Shown: in pieces, positions 1 to 6,290 of the stretch
Layout of the letters: every line of letters begins with the position of its first letter
Position numbering within the stretch: position 1 is the first letter of the stretch
Program-made: the position numbers and the translations under genes
Source of the DNA: a bacterium
Lineage (GTDB): Bacteria; SZUA-182; DTGQ01
Length of the DNA stretch: 13,477 nucleotides
Reading direction: 5' to 3'
NCBI GenBank assembly: GCA_023512255.1
Contig: JAILZY010000089.1
Coordinates: forward strand, 1 to 13,477
Notes under the pieces: generated by a model
Seen by the model: only the letters and a program-made list of their open reading frames with translations
Told to the model about the DNA's origin: nothing
Database searches by the model: none

Positions 1-24
1 GAGTTTCTGTTCACTTATATATAT

Positions 25-97
25 GTGTCTGTTACCTATATATTTGATTTTGCTCATTATAGGTGTAATCCCAAAAGGCATTTTTTCGGACAGACAC
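25..97. repeat. Nested inverted repeats, possible small element remnant
   Basis: GTGTCTGT at 25-32 is matched by its reverse complement ACAGACAC at 90-97. Inside, ACCTATA at 34-40 pairs with TATAGGT at 58-64, and the pairing extends by three more bases (32-34 with 66-68) if one base (65) bulges. The unit is 73 bp, has no coding capacity and no clear flanking target duplication. It could be a miniature inverted-repeat element remnant, the ends of a lost insertion sequence, or chance in AT-rich DNA. Confidence 0.35.
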
Positions 98-180
98 TAA
101 TTACAGTTTATCATGATACACAAGCTTATCATATACCCCTTCGTCTGCAAAAAACGTTAGGGTGATCAGCGCTCAGGCCC

Positions 181-217
181 CAAATCAGTATGATTTCCCC
201 CTAAATCAGTAATTCCC
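181..217. repeat. Imperfect short direct repeat
   Basis: AAATCAGTA occurs at 182-190 and again at 203-211. Each copy is followed by an ATT-CCC block, with two to three extra bases in the first copy. The first copy also forms a small inverted repeat, AAATCA-GTA-TGATTT, at 182-196. The repeats lie just past the 3' end of the TolA/TonB-like gene. Confidence 0.5.
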
Positions 218-225
218 TTAGGGAA
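213..225 (-). other. Small palindrome over the tolA/tonB-like stop codon
   Basis: TTCCCT-T-AGGGAA gives a perfect 6-bp stem with a single central base, and the TAA stop codon (218-220) lies within it. No T-run follows on the minus strand, so it is not a convincing intrinsic terminator, and a one-base loop could not fold in RNA without opening the innermost pairs. Confidence 0.3.
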
Positions 226-1042
226 CAAATGAAACCTCAAACTCCTCTGATTCCACAGCCATATGTGAAGGGAATGGAGGAAATTGCCCGACTCGCTTAA
301 TAGCCTGCCAGGCGGAGTTGTCAAATACAGGATCCCCCGATCGTTTGACAAATTCCATCCCCTGAATAGATCCATCCTTGGACAGGCGCACAACGATCCT
401 GGTCTCAAGGTCCCGCCCCAAGTCAAAAGCTGCTGAAGGGATTGACCAGTGCGACTTGATCAGGAGCCAAAGCTGCCGACTATAGAACTCACCGACTTGG
501 CTTGCCTCAAATCCATGAGACCTAAAGCTGATTCGCTCATCAGCCTCCTGTTCCTCTTCCAATAGCTCCTGCTCAGACTCACCCCCCTCCTCCTGAAGCT
601 TTTCTTTGATCTTGGCCACTGCTTCCTTTAGTGATTCTAGCGCCTCTTTTTCTCTTTTAGCCTCTTCTTGTTGACTCAATTGGGCTATAGCCTTCTTTAC
701 CTCCTTATAGTCCAGAGAAGAATCCTTAACCTTCCCCTTCTCTTTTACTTTTTCAGGCTCCAAATGAGCTGCCTTCCGAGGCGATTCTTTCTGCTCATTC
801 TTTTGAACAGAAGGCTGATCTTTCTTCGGTGGCTTTTTTTTCTTTGGTGCTGGCTGCACCTTGATATTTTCAGGTTGAACTCTCTCGCTCTCTGCCGATC
901 TTACTCTCTGCTGCACGAGAGTTACCGCGTAGAAGACTGCTCGCCGCTTAGCTTTAGTTTTAAACAATGAACTTATCCCTACCAAAGCCACATGGAGGCA
1001 GACAGAAATAATAAGAGCAACCCGCATCGGTTTCACAGTCAA
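218..1042 (-). CDS. TolA/TonB-like cell envelope protein
   Basis: The 274-aa product looks like a TolA/TonB-type periplasm-spanning protein, which couples inner-membrane proton motive force to the outer membrane. An N-terminal membrane anchor spans about residues 7-27 and contains a histidine (H17), as is common in this superfamily. A Lys/Pro-rich stretch follows (55-105), then a Lys/Glu-rich probable coiled coil (112-170), then a C-terminal domain (about 180-274). That domain has the expected pattern, including ETRIVVRLSKDG (213-224), a GDP.FD..A motif near 236-244 and FPPFP near 254-258. I chose the TTG at 1042 because GGTGGG lies 9 nt upstream; GTG (1036) and ATG (1027) are in-frame alternatives. 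No exbB/tolQ or exbD/tolR partner is present. It has its own promoter. TolA versus TonB cannot be decided from this sequence. Confidence 0.8.
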   Translation of the reverse strand: MTVKPMRVALIISVCLHVALVGISSLFKTKAKRRAVFYAVTLVQQRVRSAESERVQPENIKVQPAPKKKKPPKKDQPSVQKNEQKESPRKAAHLEPEKVKEKGKVKDSSLDYKEVKKAIAQLSQQEEAKREKEALESLKEAVAKIKEKLQEEGGESEQELLEEEQEADERISFRSHGFEASQVGEFYSRQLWLLIKSHWSIPSAAFDLGRDLETRIVVRLSKDGSIQGMEFVKRSGDPVFDNSAWQAIKRVGQFPPFPSHMAVESEEFEVSFVP

Positions 1043-1112
1043 AACTCAAATCCCACCATCATGGCTGCTGGCTTTCAGGCCATATTACAGAGGTATCCAC
1101 TCTTAACAGTTT

Positions 1113-1133
1113 GAATATTGTATTGAAATATTC
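1113..1133. promoter_or_regulatory. Candidate operator overlapping the tolA/tonB-like promoter
   Basis: GAATATT (1113-1119) and AATATTC (1127-1133) form a perfect 7-bp inverted repeat with a 7-bp centre. It overlaps the -10 hexamer and much of the spacer of the promoter at 1117-1145, where a dimeric repressor could block polymerase. It does not resemble a Fur box to me. The regulator is unknown. Confidence 0.4.
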
Positions 1134-1145
1134 CGTTTTTGTCAA
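1117..1145 (-). promoter_or_regulatory. Sigma-70-type promoter of the TolA/TonB-like gene
   Basis: On the minus strand, TTGACA (1145-1140) is a perfect -35 hexamer, followed by a 17-bp spacer and TACAAT (1122-1117), a 5-of-6 match to TATAAT. Transcription should start near 1110, giving a leader of about 70 nt before the TTG start. The promoter begins only 8 bp beyond the ecfA2 stop codon, so the TolA/TonB-like gene can be expressed independently of the ATPases. Confidence 0.75.
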
Positions 1146-1152
1146 TGAGCTT

Positions 1153-2025
1153 TCATCTCCTCTCTTCAAACCACTTGCTGATCAAAATTGCAGCTTCCTG
1201 AGGTTCAAAGATTGGCCGATGGTCATGCTTTATTCCAAACTGCTCCAATTTATAACCCAAGAGCGTGATCTGTGGCCATTCCAAGCCAAGAGGTTTCAAC
1301 TCAGCCGGTTTGGAAAATATCTCCAACGGAGTGCCTTGACGAACAATTTTCCCCTGATGCATAATAACCAGCCAATCCACTAGGCAAACTAACCGCTCCA
1401 TCTCATGTGAGATGATAATAATGGTCAATCTCAACTGCTGACGAAGCTCACAAATAAGCTCCCAAATCCTCTGGCTAGCCTTTGAGTCCAATCTGGCTGT
1501 CGGCTCATCCAGAATAAGTATTTTCGGCTCTGCTACCAGAGCGGCGGCGATACTTATCAATCGCCTCTCTCCCCCTCCCAATTCGAAGGGAGATCGCCCC
1601 ATAAGGCTTCGGACATCGAATTCTAATCCCAAAAGCTTGAGAGTAGCGGCTATCCTCATCTGGATCTCGTCCCTAGAGCTGCCGCGTCTTTCTAAGCCAA
1701 ATGATAATTCTTGGTAGAGAGAGCTGCTAAAGAATTGATCCTCTGGAAACTGCGGAACTAAAGCCACAGATTTCCGAAAAGCTGCCAAACTCTCCCTGGT
1801 GGTGTAAATATTTTTCCCGTCAGCCAAAATGAGACCTTTTGAGGGCTTCAGTAATCCAGCCAAAAGATAAGCCAAGGTTGATTTTCCAGCCCCATTTGCT
1901 CCAACAATACCAAAGATTTTAGATGGCAAAATAGTCAGCCGAATATCATAAACTGCATATTCTTCTTGTTCTCCTTTCGGAAAATGCCGATAACGGTAGG
2001 AGCAATCTAAAGCTTCAACTTTCAT
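1153..2025 (-). CDS. ecfA2: ECF transporter ATPase, second of pair (EcfA2/CbiO type)
   Basis: The 290-aa protein is an ABC ATPase of the energy-coupling-factor type, which powers uptake of vitamins or of metals such as cobalt and nickel through a shared T component and a substrate-binding S component. Walker A is GANGAGKST (42-50), the Q-loop is PQFPEDQ (91-97), Walker B is ILILDEP (169-175) and the switch histidine is H207 in SHEME. The signature reads LGGGE (149-153) rather than LSGGE/Q, so the usual serine is a glycine. PEDQ after the Q-loop glutamine fits ECF ATPases. Its ATG overlaps the ecfA1 stop by 4 nt (ATGA), which suggests translational coupling. Assignment to A2 rests on order and length. 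No ecfT follows, and the substrate cannot be inferred. Confidence 0.88.
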   Translation of the reverse strand: MKVEALDCSYRYRHFPKGEQEEYAVYDIRLTILPSKIFGIVGANGAGKSTLAYLLAGLLKPSKGLILADGKNIYTTRESLAAFRKSVALVPQFPEDQFFSSSLYQELSFGLERRGSSRDEIQMRIAATLKLLGLEFDVRSLMGRSPFELGGGERRLISIAAALVAEPKILILDEPTARLDSKASQRIWELICELRQQLRLTIIIISHEMERLVCLVDWLVIMHQGKIVRQGTPLEIFSKPAELKPLGLEWPQITLLGYKLEQFGIKHDHRPIFEPQEAAILISKWFEERR

Positions 2026-2849
2026 GGTTTTAGTTTTTCCAAGGCCGCGACCAGATGATCAACCGTGTAGATTGGATGAGCGACCGCAAGCCCCTTGTCC
2101 TGCAATATCTTGACAAGCCTAACAATCGGTGGGACCTCAATACCCCATTGAGCCATATCCTCCGGCCTTTCTAATAATTCCCAAAAAGATCCCTGCCACA
2201 CCACTCTCCCCGAAACCAAGGCCACAACCAGATCCGACATAACCAATTCCTCAAATCTCTGGGCCAGGTAAATAATGGTCCCCCCCGCCTGATGAAGACT
2301 CTTGATCAGAGTCAAAACTTCCTCCCGCCCCTTAGCATCAAGATGCGAGATCGGCTCATCCAAAACCAGATATCGTAATCCCCGAATGACCATAGCCGCT
2401 ATGGCTAGCTTTTGCTTCTGACCACCAGATAGCTGATGAATCGAACAATGCCGATATTCCTCCATATCCAGAAATTTGAGAATATCGGCTACCTTCTTTT
2501 CAATCTGAAGAGTATCCATCGCTAAACTCTCCAGGCTAAATGCTAGATCATCTTCCACGATCGGGAAAACAATCTGATCCTCGGGATTAGAAAAAATCAA
2601 CCCAATGGTCCTGGTCAACAGATTATGATCCCAATGAGCCAGATCAAGCCCTTCGATCAAAACCTGTCCTGAGGATGGACTCAAAAGCCCAACCATAATC
2701 TGCCCCAGCGTGCTCTTTCCTGAATTGTTCGGGCCAACGATGGCAGTAAGACTCCCTCGGGGAATGTTTAGATTAACATCTTCGAGGGCCAAAATCTTTT
2801 GGCCACAAGGTCCAGAATAAAAGTGGCTTACCCGCTGAAGGGAAATCAT
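2022..2849 (-). CDS. ecfA1: ECF transporter ATPase, first of pair (EcfA1/CbiO type), partly degenerate motifs
   Basis: The 275-aa ABC ATPase is the expected heterodimer partner of the next gene. Walker A is GPNNSGKST (39-47), the signature is a canonical LSGGQ (140-144) and Walker B is YLVLDEP (160-166) with E165 kept. Two catalytic-site residues are replaced: the Q-loop reads FSNPEDQ, with S87 where glutamine is usual, and the H-loop reads LAQRFEE, with Q197 where the switch histidine is usual. The C-terminal part containing WGIEVPP resembles ECF ATPases of anaerobes. The ATG at 2849 is the first good start, but its upstream region lacks a strong Shine-Dalgarno site, and the gene begins 28 nt past a strong terminator. 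No promoter was recognised in that gap, so expression may depend on read-through or an atypical promoter. Confidence 0.88.
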   Translation of the reverse strand: MISLQRVSHFYSGPCGQKILALEDVNLNIPRGSLTAIVGPNNSGKSTLGQIMVGLLSPSSGQVLIEGLDLAHWDHNLLTRTIGLIFSNPEDQIVFPIVEDDLAFSLESLAMDTLQIEKKVADILKFLDMEEYRHCSIHQLSGGQKQKLAIAAMVIRGLRYLVLDEPISHLDAKGREEVLTLIKSLHQAGGTIIYLAQRFEELVMSDLVVALVSGRVVWQGSFWELLERPEDMAQWGIEVPPIVRLVKILQDKGLAVAHPIYTVDHLVAALEKLKP

Positions 2850-2877
2850 AGCTTGAGTGGCTCATGAATAGAATCTC

Positions 2878-2919
2878 GGATAATAAAAAAGCAGGGTTTC
2901 CCCTGCTTTTTTATTATCC
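2878..2919 (-). terminator. Intrinsic terminator after rplQ, symmetrical stem
   Basis: A perfect 19-bp inverted repeat (2878-2896 and 2901-2919) encloses a 4-nt loop. The loop-proximal core is GCAGGG/CCCTGC, flanked by A6 on one side and T6 on the other, so the transcript ends with a GC stem and a U-run in either direction. It begins 33 nt past the rplQ stop and should end the ribosomal transcript. There is no convergent gene to explain the bidirectional form. Confidence 0.93.
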
Positions 2920-2952
2920 AATCTTGGTGTGAATATAATGAGGAGATGCTTT

Positions 2953-3354
2953 TTATGCCGCGCTTTCTTTATTCTCTGCCTGCTCTTGCCCTTTTCCGCC
3001 AAGACCGAGCAGATCGACCATGGTCATAAAGGCACCATCCCCTTTTCGTGGCCCAATCTTAAGCAAACGGACATAACCACCAGCTTTTTCTTTATAATAA
3101 GGAGCAATCTCCTTAAAAAGTTTCTTAACGATCTCCTTTTTGGTAATAAAGCGCAAAACCATCCGCCGGGCATGCAAGGTGTCAGCTTTAGCTGTGGTAA
3201 TGATCTTTTCTGCAATCCTTCTAGTCTCTTTGGCGCGGGCTTCAGTAGTTACAATCCGATTGTGCTCAAAGAGCGAGGTAACCAGATTTCTGAGCATGGC
3301 CTTGCGGGCGCCTGTATCCCGATTCAATTTTCTCTTATCTAATCTATGCCGCAT
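2953..3354 (-). CDS. rplQ: 50S ribosomal protein L17
   Basis: L17 (133 aa) is a large-subunit protein near the exit side of the ribosome. The N-terminus [17 protein letters not shown], the block around [16 protein letters not shown] (28-43) and the [17 protein letters not shown] segment (about 91-107) are typical of the family. A Gly/Glu/Ala-rich tail (about 116-133) is a modest extension beyond the conserved core. It starts with ATG with AAAGG upstream, 30 nt after rpoA, and is the last gene before the strong terminator. Confidence 0.97.
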   Translation of the reverse strand: MRHRLDKRKLNRDTGARKAMLRNLVTSLFEHNRIVTTEARAKETRRIAEKIITTAKADTLHARRMVLRFITKKEIVKKLFKEIAPYYKEKAGGYVRLLKIGPRKGDGAFMTMVDLLGLGGKGQEQAENKESAA

Positions 3355-3384
3355 ATCTTAGGACCTTTCTGTCTTTTCCTCTTA

Positions 3385-4425
3385 TCATGATGATTTGACT
3401 TCAGTCTCTTCAGTTTTATCAGCTTTTCCTTCTTTATTCTCGACAGGCGGGAAATTATCTAGTTTCATGCCCAGGTGCAACCCCATATCAGCTAAAATTC
3501 CCTTAATGGAATTGAGCGATTTTCTTCCGAAATTCTTAGTTTTCAACATTTCACTTTCTGTCCGCTGCACCAATTCGCCAATTGTCCGAATATTCGCATT
3601 CTTGAGACAATTGTAAGCTCTCACCGAAAGCTCCAACTCGTCCACACTCTTTAAGAGGTTTTCATTAAACTTAGGCTCTTCCTTCGTTTTTACTTCTTCT
3701 TCCGGTTTGACAGCCTCTTCCTCTTTATCCTCGAAGTTGATGAATATACTGTAGTGATCTTTCAATATCTTGGCCGCTTGAGCGATCGCATCTGCCGGAG
3801 CAATGCTGCCATCTGTCCAAACTTGCATCTTCAGCTTTTCGTATTCGGTAGACTTTCCCACGCGAGTATTTAGAATCTGAAAGTTAACCTTCCTTACTGG
3901 TGAAAAGATAGCATCTATAGGGATGACTCCGACCGGCTGATTTTCCTCTTTGTTTTTCTCTGCCGGAGCGTATCCGATTCCCTGCTTGACATACATTTCC
4001 ATCTTCAGAGTGCCGTCCTTATCGAGATCAGCAATATGGAGCTGGGGATTTAGAATCTCAATATCCGCATCGTGATTGATATCTGCCCCGGTTACTTCAC
4101 CTGGTCCTGTTTTTTGAATGGTAATTATTTTGGGCCGATCAACATGACACTTTATACGAAGTTCTTTAACATTTAAAATAATTTCCGTGACATCTTCGAT
4201 AACCCCCGATAACGAAGAAAATTCATGCAGGGCTCCTTCAATTTTGACCGCAGTAACCGCAGAGCCCTGAATGCTGGACAAGAGCACTCTTCGCAGAGAG
4301 TTCCCAATCGTTACGCCAAATCCTCGCTCGAAGGGTTCTGCAGAAAATTCACCATAAGTGTTTGTTAGTGTGGTTAAATCACACTCTAGCCTTTTTGGTT
4401 TCTGTAAACCTTTAAACTGCAGCAT
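3385..4425 (-). CDS. rpoA: DNA-directed RNA polymerase alpha subunit
   Basis: The alpha subunit (346 aa) dimerises to seed RNA polymerase assembly and contacts promoter UP elements and activators. The N-terminal domain (1-232) has the conserved FERGFGVTIGNSLRRVLLSS block at 32-51. A flexible linker rich in Glu and Lys (about 232-254) leads to the C-terminal domain (about 255-325). That domain keeps the DNA-contact helix around R269, N272 and C273 and the GRKSL motif at 300-304. A charged tail (330-346) follows and makes the protein longer than the usual 315-330 aa. The ATG has GGAGG 11 nt upstream, 24 nt after rpsD. Confidence 0.98.
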   Translation of the reverse strand: MLQFKGLQKPKRLECDLTTLTNTYGEFSAEPFERGFGVTIGNSLRRVLLSSIQGSAVTAVKIEGALHEFSSLSGVIEDVTEIILNVKELRIKCHVDRPKIITIQKTGPGEVTGADINHDADIEILNPQLHIADLDKDGTLKMEMYVKQGIGYAPAEKNKEENQPVGVIPIDAIFSPVRKVNFQILNTRVGKSTEYEKLKMQVWTDGSIAPADAIAQAAKILKDHYSIFINFEDKEEEAVKPEEEVKTKEEPKFNENLLKSVDELELSVRAYNCLKNANIRTIGELVQRTESEMLKTKNFGRKSLNSIKGILADMGLHLGMKLDNFPPVENKEGKADKTEETEVKSS

Positions 4426-4449
4426 TTAAGTATTGCCCTCCGTAGCTTT

Positions 4450-5076
4450 TTATTTTGAATATAACTCTACGATTAACTGCTCCTGAATCGACAGCGTAAT
4501 GTCGTCCCTGGTTGGAAGACTTTTCACTACTCCGGCAAACTTTTCAGGATTAATCTCTAACCACTGAGGGATACCACGATGCATCGCCGACTCTATAGAG
4601 TCCTTGATCCAGGCTATCTTCTTGCTTTTTTCAATCAGCTCAATGGTATCTCCCTGCTTCACTTGATAAGAAGCAATATTTACCTTTCGACCATTCACCA
4701 TAAAATGACCATGAGTAATCAACTGCCGGGCTCCATTTCTCGAGGGAGCAAATCCTAACCGATAGACGACATTATCTAATCGTGTCTCTAATAAGGTTAA
4801 TAAATACTTACCCGTAACACCAGGTTTTCTTTCTGCCTTATGAAAATAATTCCTGAATTGTCTTTCAAGGATACCATATATTCTTTTGGCTTTTTGTTTT
4901 TCTCTCAATTGCAGCCCATAGCCCGAACTTTTTGGCCTTGACTGTCCATGCTGCCCTGGTGGATAGTTTCTTCTCTCAATCGCACATTTATCAGTATAAC
5001 ATCGGTCTCCCTTTAAAAACAGCTTCATGCCTTCACGACGGCATAGCCGACAAACGGGTCCTCGATATCTAGCCAA
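4450..5076 (-). CDS. rpsD: 30S ribosomal protein S4, zinc-binding form
   Basis: S4 (208 aa) is a primary 16S rRNA binder that starts 30S assembly and, in several bacteria, represses its own operon. I place the start at TTG 5076, giving [16 protein letters not shown], which matches the family start; AAGGAG lies 10 nt upstream. A longer frame reaching 5151 overlaps the end of rpsK and does not look like S4. Four cysteines (C9, C12, C26, C31) form the CxxC...C....C zinc site of the C+ form. The S4 RNA-binding domain includes [18 protein letters not shown] and [11 protein letters not shown]. It lies 19 nt after rpsK. Confidence 0.96.
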   Translation of the reverse strand: MARYRGPVCRLCRREGMKLFLKGDRCYTDKCAIERRNYPPGQHGQSRPKSSGYGLQLREKQKAKRIYGILERQFRNYFHKAERKPGVTGKYLLTLLETRLDNVVYRLGFAPSRNGARQLITHGHFMVNGRKVNIASYQVKQGDTIELIEKSKKIAWIKDSIESAMHRGIPQWLEINPEKFAGVVKSLPTRDDITLSIQEQLIVELYSK

Positions 5077-5095
5077 TTTCCAATTTCTCCTTTCT

Positions 5096-5485
5096 CTACA
5101 CTCTCCGCCTCTTGGGAGGTCTGCATCCATTGTGCGGAATAGGGGTAACATCTTTTATCGAGCTTATTTCAAGACCCACCGCCTGTAAGGCTCTAATAGC
5201 TGCCTCTCTGCCCGCACCGGGGCCTTTAACATTGACTTCCAACTGCCTCATACCCTGCTCCATCGCTTTCTTGGCACATGCCTCAGCAGCCATTTGAGCG
5301 GCAAATGGTGTACTCTTCCGAGAGCCCTTAAACCCCAGGCTTCCTGCACTGGACCAAGATATTACATCTCCATCAACCGTAGTGATGGTAATAATTGTAT
5401 TGTTAAAGGTTGACTGAATGTGAGCTACGCCAACCGGTATATTCTTTTTCTCTTTTTTTTGGCCTCTTTTCTTAGCCTGGGCCAT
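5096..5485 (-). CDS. rpsK: 30S ribosomal protein S11
   Basis: S11 (129 aa) forms part of the 30S platform next to the mRNA exit. Family blocks are visible in order: [18 protein letters not shown] (19-36), the [20 protein letters not shown] region (45-64), [13 protein letters not shown] (88-100) and the C-terminal [15 protein letters not shown]. Length is normal. The ATG at 5485 is preceded by a near-perfect Shine-Dalgarno site, AAGGAGGT, 8 nt away, the strongest in this part of the cluster. A gap of 82 nt separates it from rpsM, longer than most in the cluster. Confidence 0.98.
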   Translation of the reverse strand: MAQAKKRGQKKEKKNIPVGVAHIQSTFNNTIITITTVDGDVISWSSAGSLGFKGSRKSTPFAAQMAAEACAKKAMEQGMRQLEVNVKGPGAGREAAIRALQAVGLEISSIKDVTPIPHNGCRPPKRRRV

Positions 5486-5567
5486 ATAAGCTACCTCCTT
5501 GTTTCCTTAGTAAACAACACTAGACACTCCTCCATAAACAACCCCCATCCGCTTTCCAGACTAACAC

Positions 5568-5948
5568 TTATTTCTTGGTTGCTTTTTTCTTCATACCAAC
5601 CGTGGCTCGCTTCGGTCCCTTTCTCGTCCTCGCATTGGTATGGGTACGCTGCCCCCTTACCGGCATCGAACGTCGATGACGCAGGCCTCGATAAGAGCCA
5701 ATATCCATAAGCCGTTTAATGTTCATGGAAATCTCTCTCCTCAAGTCACCTTCCACCTTGAAAGCAGCGATCTGATCACGAATTCGACTGATTTCATCTT
5801 CTGTAAGATTTCCAATTTTTTTATCCTTTGAAACCTGTGCCTTTTCAAGTATCTGTTTAGATCGTGACCTGCCGATCCCATAAATATAGGTAAGTCCGAT
5901 CTCGGCTCTTTTATTTTTTGGTAAGTCTACGCCTGCAATACGTGCCAA
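5568..5948 (-). CDS. rpsM: 30S ribosomal protein S13
   Basis: S13 (126 aa) sits in the 30S head and contacts the P-site tRNA and the 50S subunit. The N-terminus [19 protein letters not shown], the [11 protein letters not shown] block (20-30), and the C-terminal [20 protein letters not shown] basic segment are diagnostic. The start is TTG at 5948, with GGGAGGAGA ending 6 nt upstream; no ATG lies near the conserved N-terminus. It is preceded by a 214-nt non-coding leader, the longest in the ribosomal cluster, which may carry regulation. Confidence 0.97.
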   Translation of the reverse strand: MARIAGVDLPKNKRAEIGLTYIYGIGRSRSKQILEKAQVSKDKKIGNLTEDEISRIRDQIAAFKVEGDLRREISMNIKRLMDIGSYRGLRHRRSMPVRGQRTHTNARTRKGPKRATVGMKKKATKK

Positions 5949-6045
5949 GAGTCTCCTCCCTCAAAAATGAGATTTTATCCTTATACTTCTGGTGCTAAAA
6001 ATATCATTTTCAATCAATCCAATAACCTGATAGTCCATTTTAAAA

Positions 6046-6074
6046 AATAAATCAACTATCCAGTCACTCGTCAA
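6046..6074 (-). promoter_or_regulatory. Weak promoter candidate ahead of rpsM
   Basis: On the minus strand, TTGACG (6074-6069) is a 5-of-6 match to the -35 consensus, with a 17-bp spacer and TTTATT (6051-6046), a 4-of-6 match to TATAAT. If used, it would give the alpha-operon genes (rpsM to rplQ) a separate start with a leader of roughly 90 nt. The region is AT-rich, so chance matches are likely. Confidence 0.3.
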
Positions 6075-6123
6075 TCTATCTAGTATTATCAAGACGATAT
6101 TTAGGATTATATCCACCCGATCA

Positions 6124-6161
6124 GATAATCACCCTCGGTTGATCTCGCCGGTGTGATTATC
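6124..6161 (-). other. Inverted repeat immediately after rpmJ
   Basis: GATAATCAC (6124-6132) pairs perfectly with GTGATTATC (6153-6161) around a 20-nt centre. It begins one base beyond the rpmJ stop codon. No T-run follows, so it is not a standard terminator. It may be an RNA-stabilising or protein-binding hairpin between the spc and alpha parts of the cluster. Confidence 0.5.
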
Positions 6162-6162
6162 C

Positions 6163-6276
6163 TTACCCCTGCCTCTGCTTGTGCCGAGGATTCTCACAAA
6201 TCACCCGAATTATGCCTTTTCGTCGAATAATTTTACACTTTTTACAAATTGCTTTTACAGAACTTCTCACCTTCAT
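6163..6276 (-). CDS. rpmJ: 50S ribosomal protein L36, zinc-binding form
   Basis: This short gene (37 aa) encodes L36, the smallest large-subunit protein. Reading the minus strand from ATG 6276 gives [20 protein letters not shown] and ends with PRHKQRQG before TAA. The zinc ligands C11, C14, C27 and H32 are all present, so this is the C+ form. AAAGG lies about 13 nt upstream, and the gene begins 14 nt after infA, the usual position. Confidence 0.96.
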   Translation of the reverse strand: MKVRSSVKAICKKCKIIRRKGIIRVICENPRHKQRQG

Positions 6277-6290
6277 AGATTTTTTAACCT

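Larger units (their letters stand above)
1..217. other. Non-coding left edge, repeat-rich
   Basis: No convincing gene lies downstream of the TolA/TonB-like stop codon. The stretch is AT-rich with alternating TA runs around 15-24 and 37-43. It holds an inverted repeat near 25-97, a perfect palindrome TATCATGATA at 109-118, and an imperfect direct repeat at 181-217. A long frame that starts here and runs into the TolA/TonB-like gene has no ribosome binding site or family resemblance, and I treat it as chance. No hairpin followed by a T-run was found, so the end of the tolA/tonB-like transcript is not visible. Confidence 0.6.
5949..6162 (-). promoter_or_regulatory. Long leader upstream of rpsM with several hairpins
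   Basis: The 214 nt between rpmJ and rpsM hold no gene. On the transcribed strand it contains a 9-bp-stem hairpin right after rpmJ (6161-6124), a GATAGT...ACTATC pairing (6060-6029), two short AAAAT/ATTTT hairpins, and CTCA-TTTT-TGAG next to the rpsM ribosome binding site. Alpha-operon leaders in Gammaproteobacteria bind S4 to repress translation, so a similar role is possible. I see no sequence match to that known structure. Confidence 0.45.

Noticed and set aside
1-217. CRISPR array or tRNA gene at the left edge
   Set aside because: The repeats are too short and irregular for CRISPR, and no cloverleaf or CCA-proximal pattern was found.
166-426. 86-residue minus-strand frame overlapping the TolA/TonB-like C-terminus
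   Set aside because: It runs out of frame through the conserved TolA/TonB C-terminal domain and has no ribosome binding site or known motif.
5077-5151. Longer rpsD starting at 5151
   Set aside because: The extra 25 residues overlap the rpsK end and do not resemble S4. The conserved ARYRGP start follows TTG 5076.
5491-5535. Fourteen-codon leader frame before rpsK, ending in its Shine-Dalgarno site
   Set aside because: It has only a weak ribosome binding site and no recognisable peptide. A frame this short is easily open by chance.
6124-6161. Intrinsic terminator after rpmJ
   Set aside because: The 9-bp stem has a 20-nt centre and is not followed by a T-run, so it is kept only as an inverted repeat.
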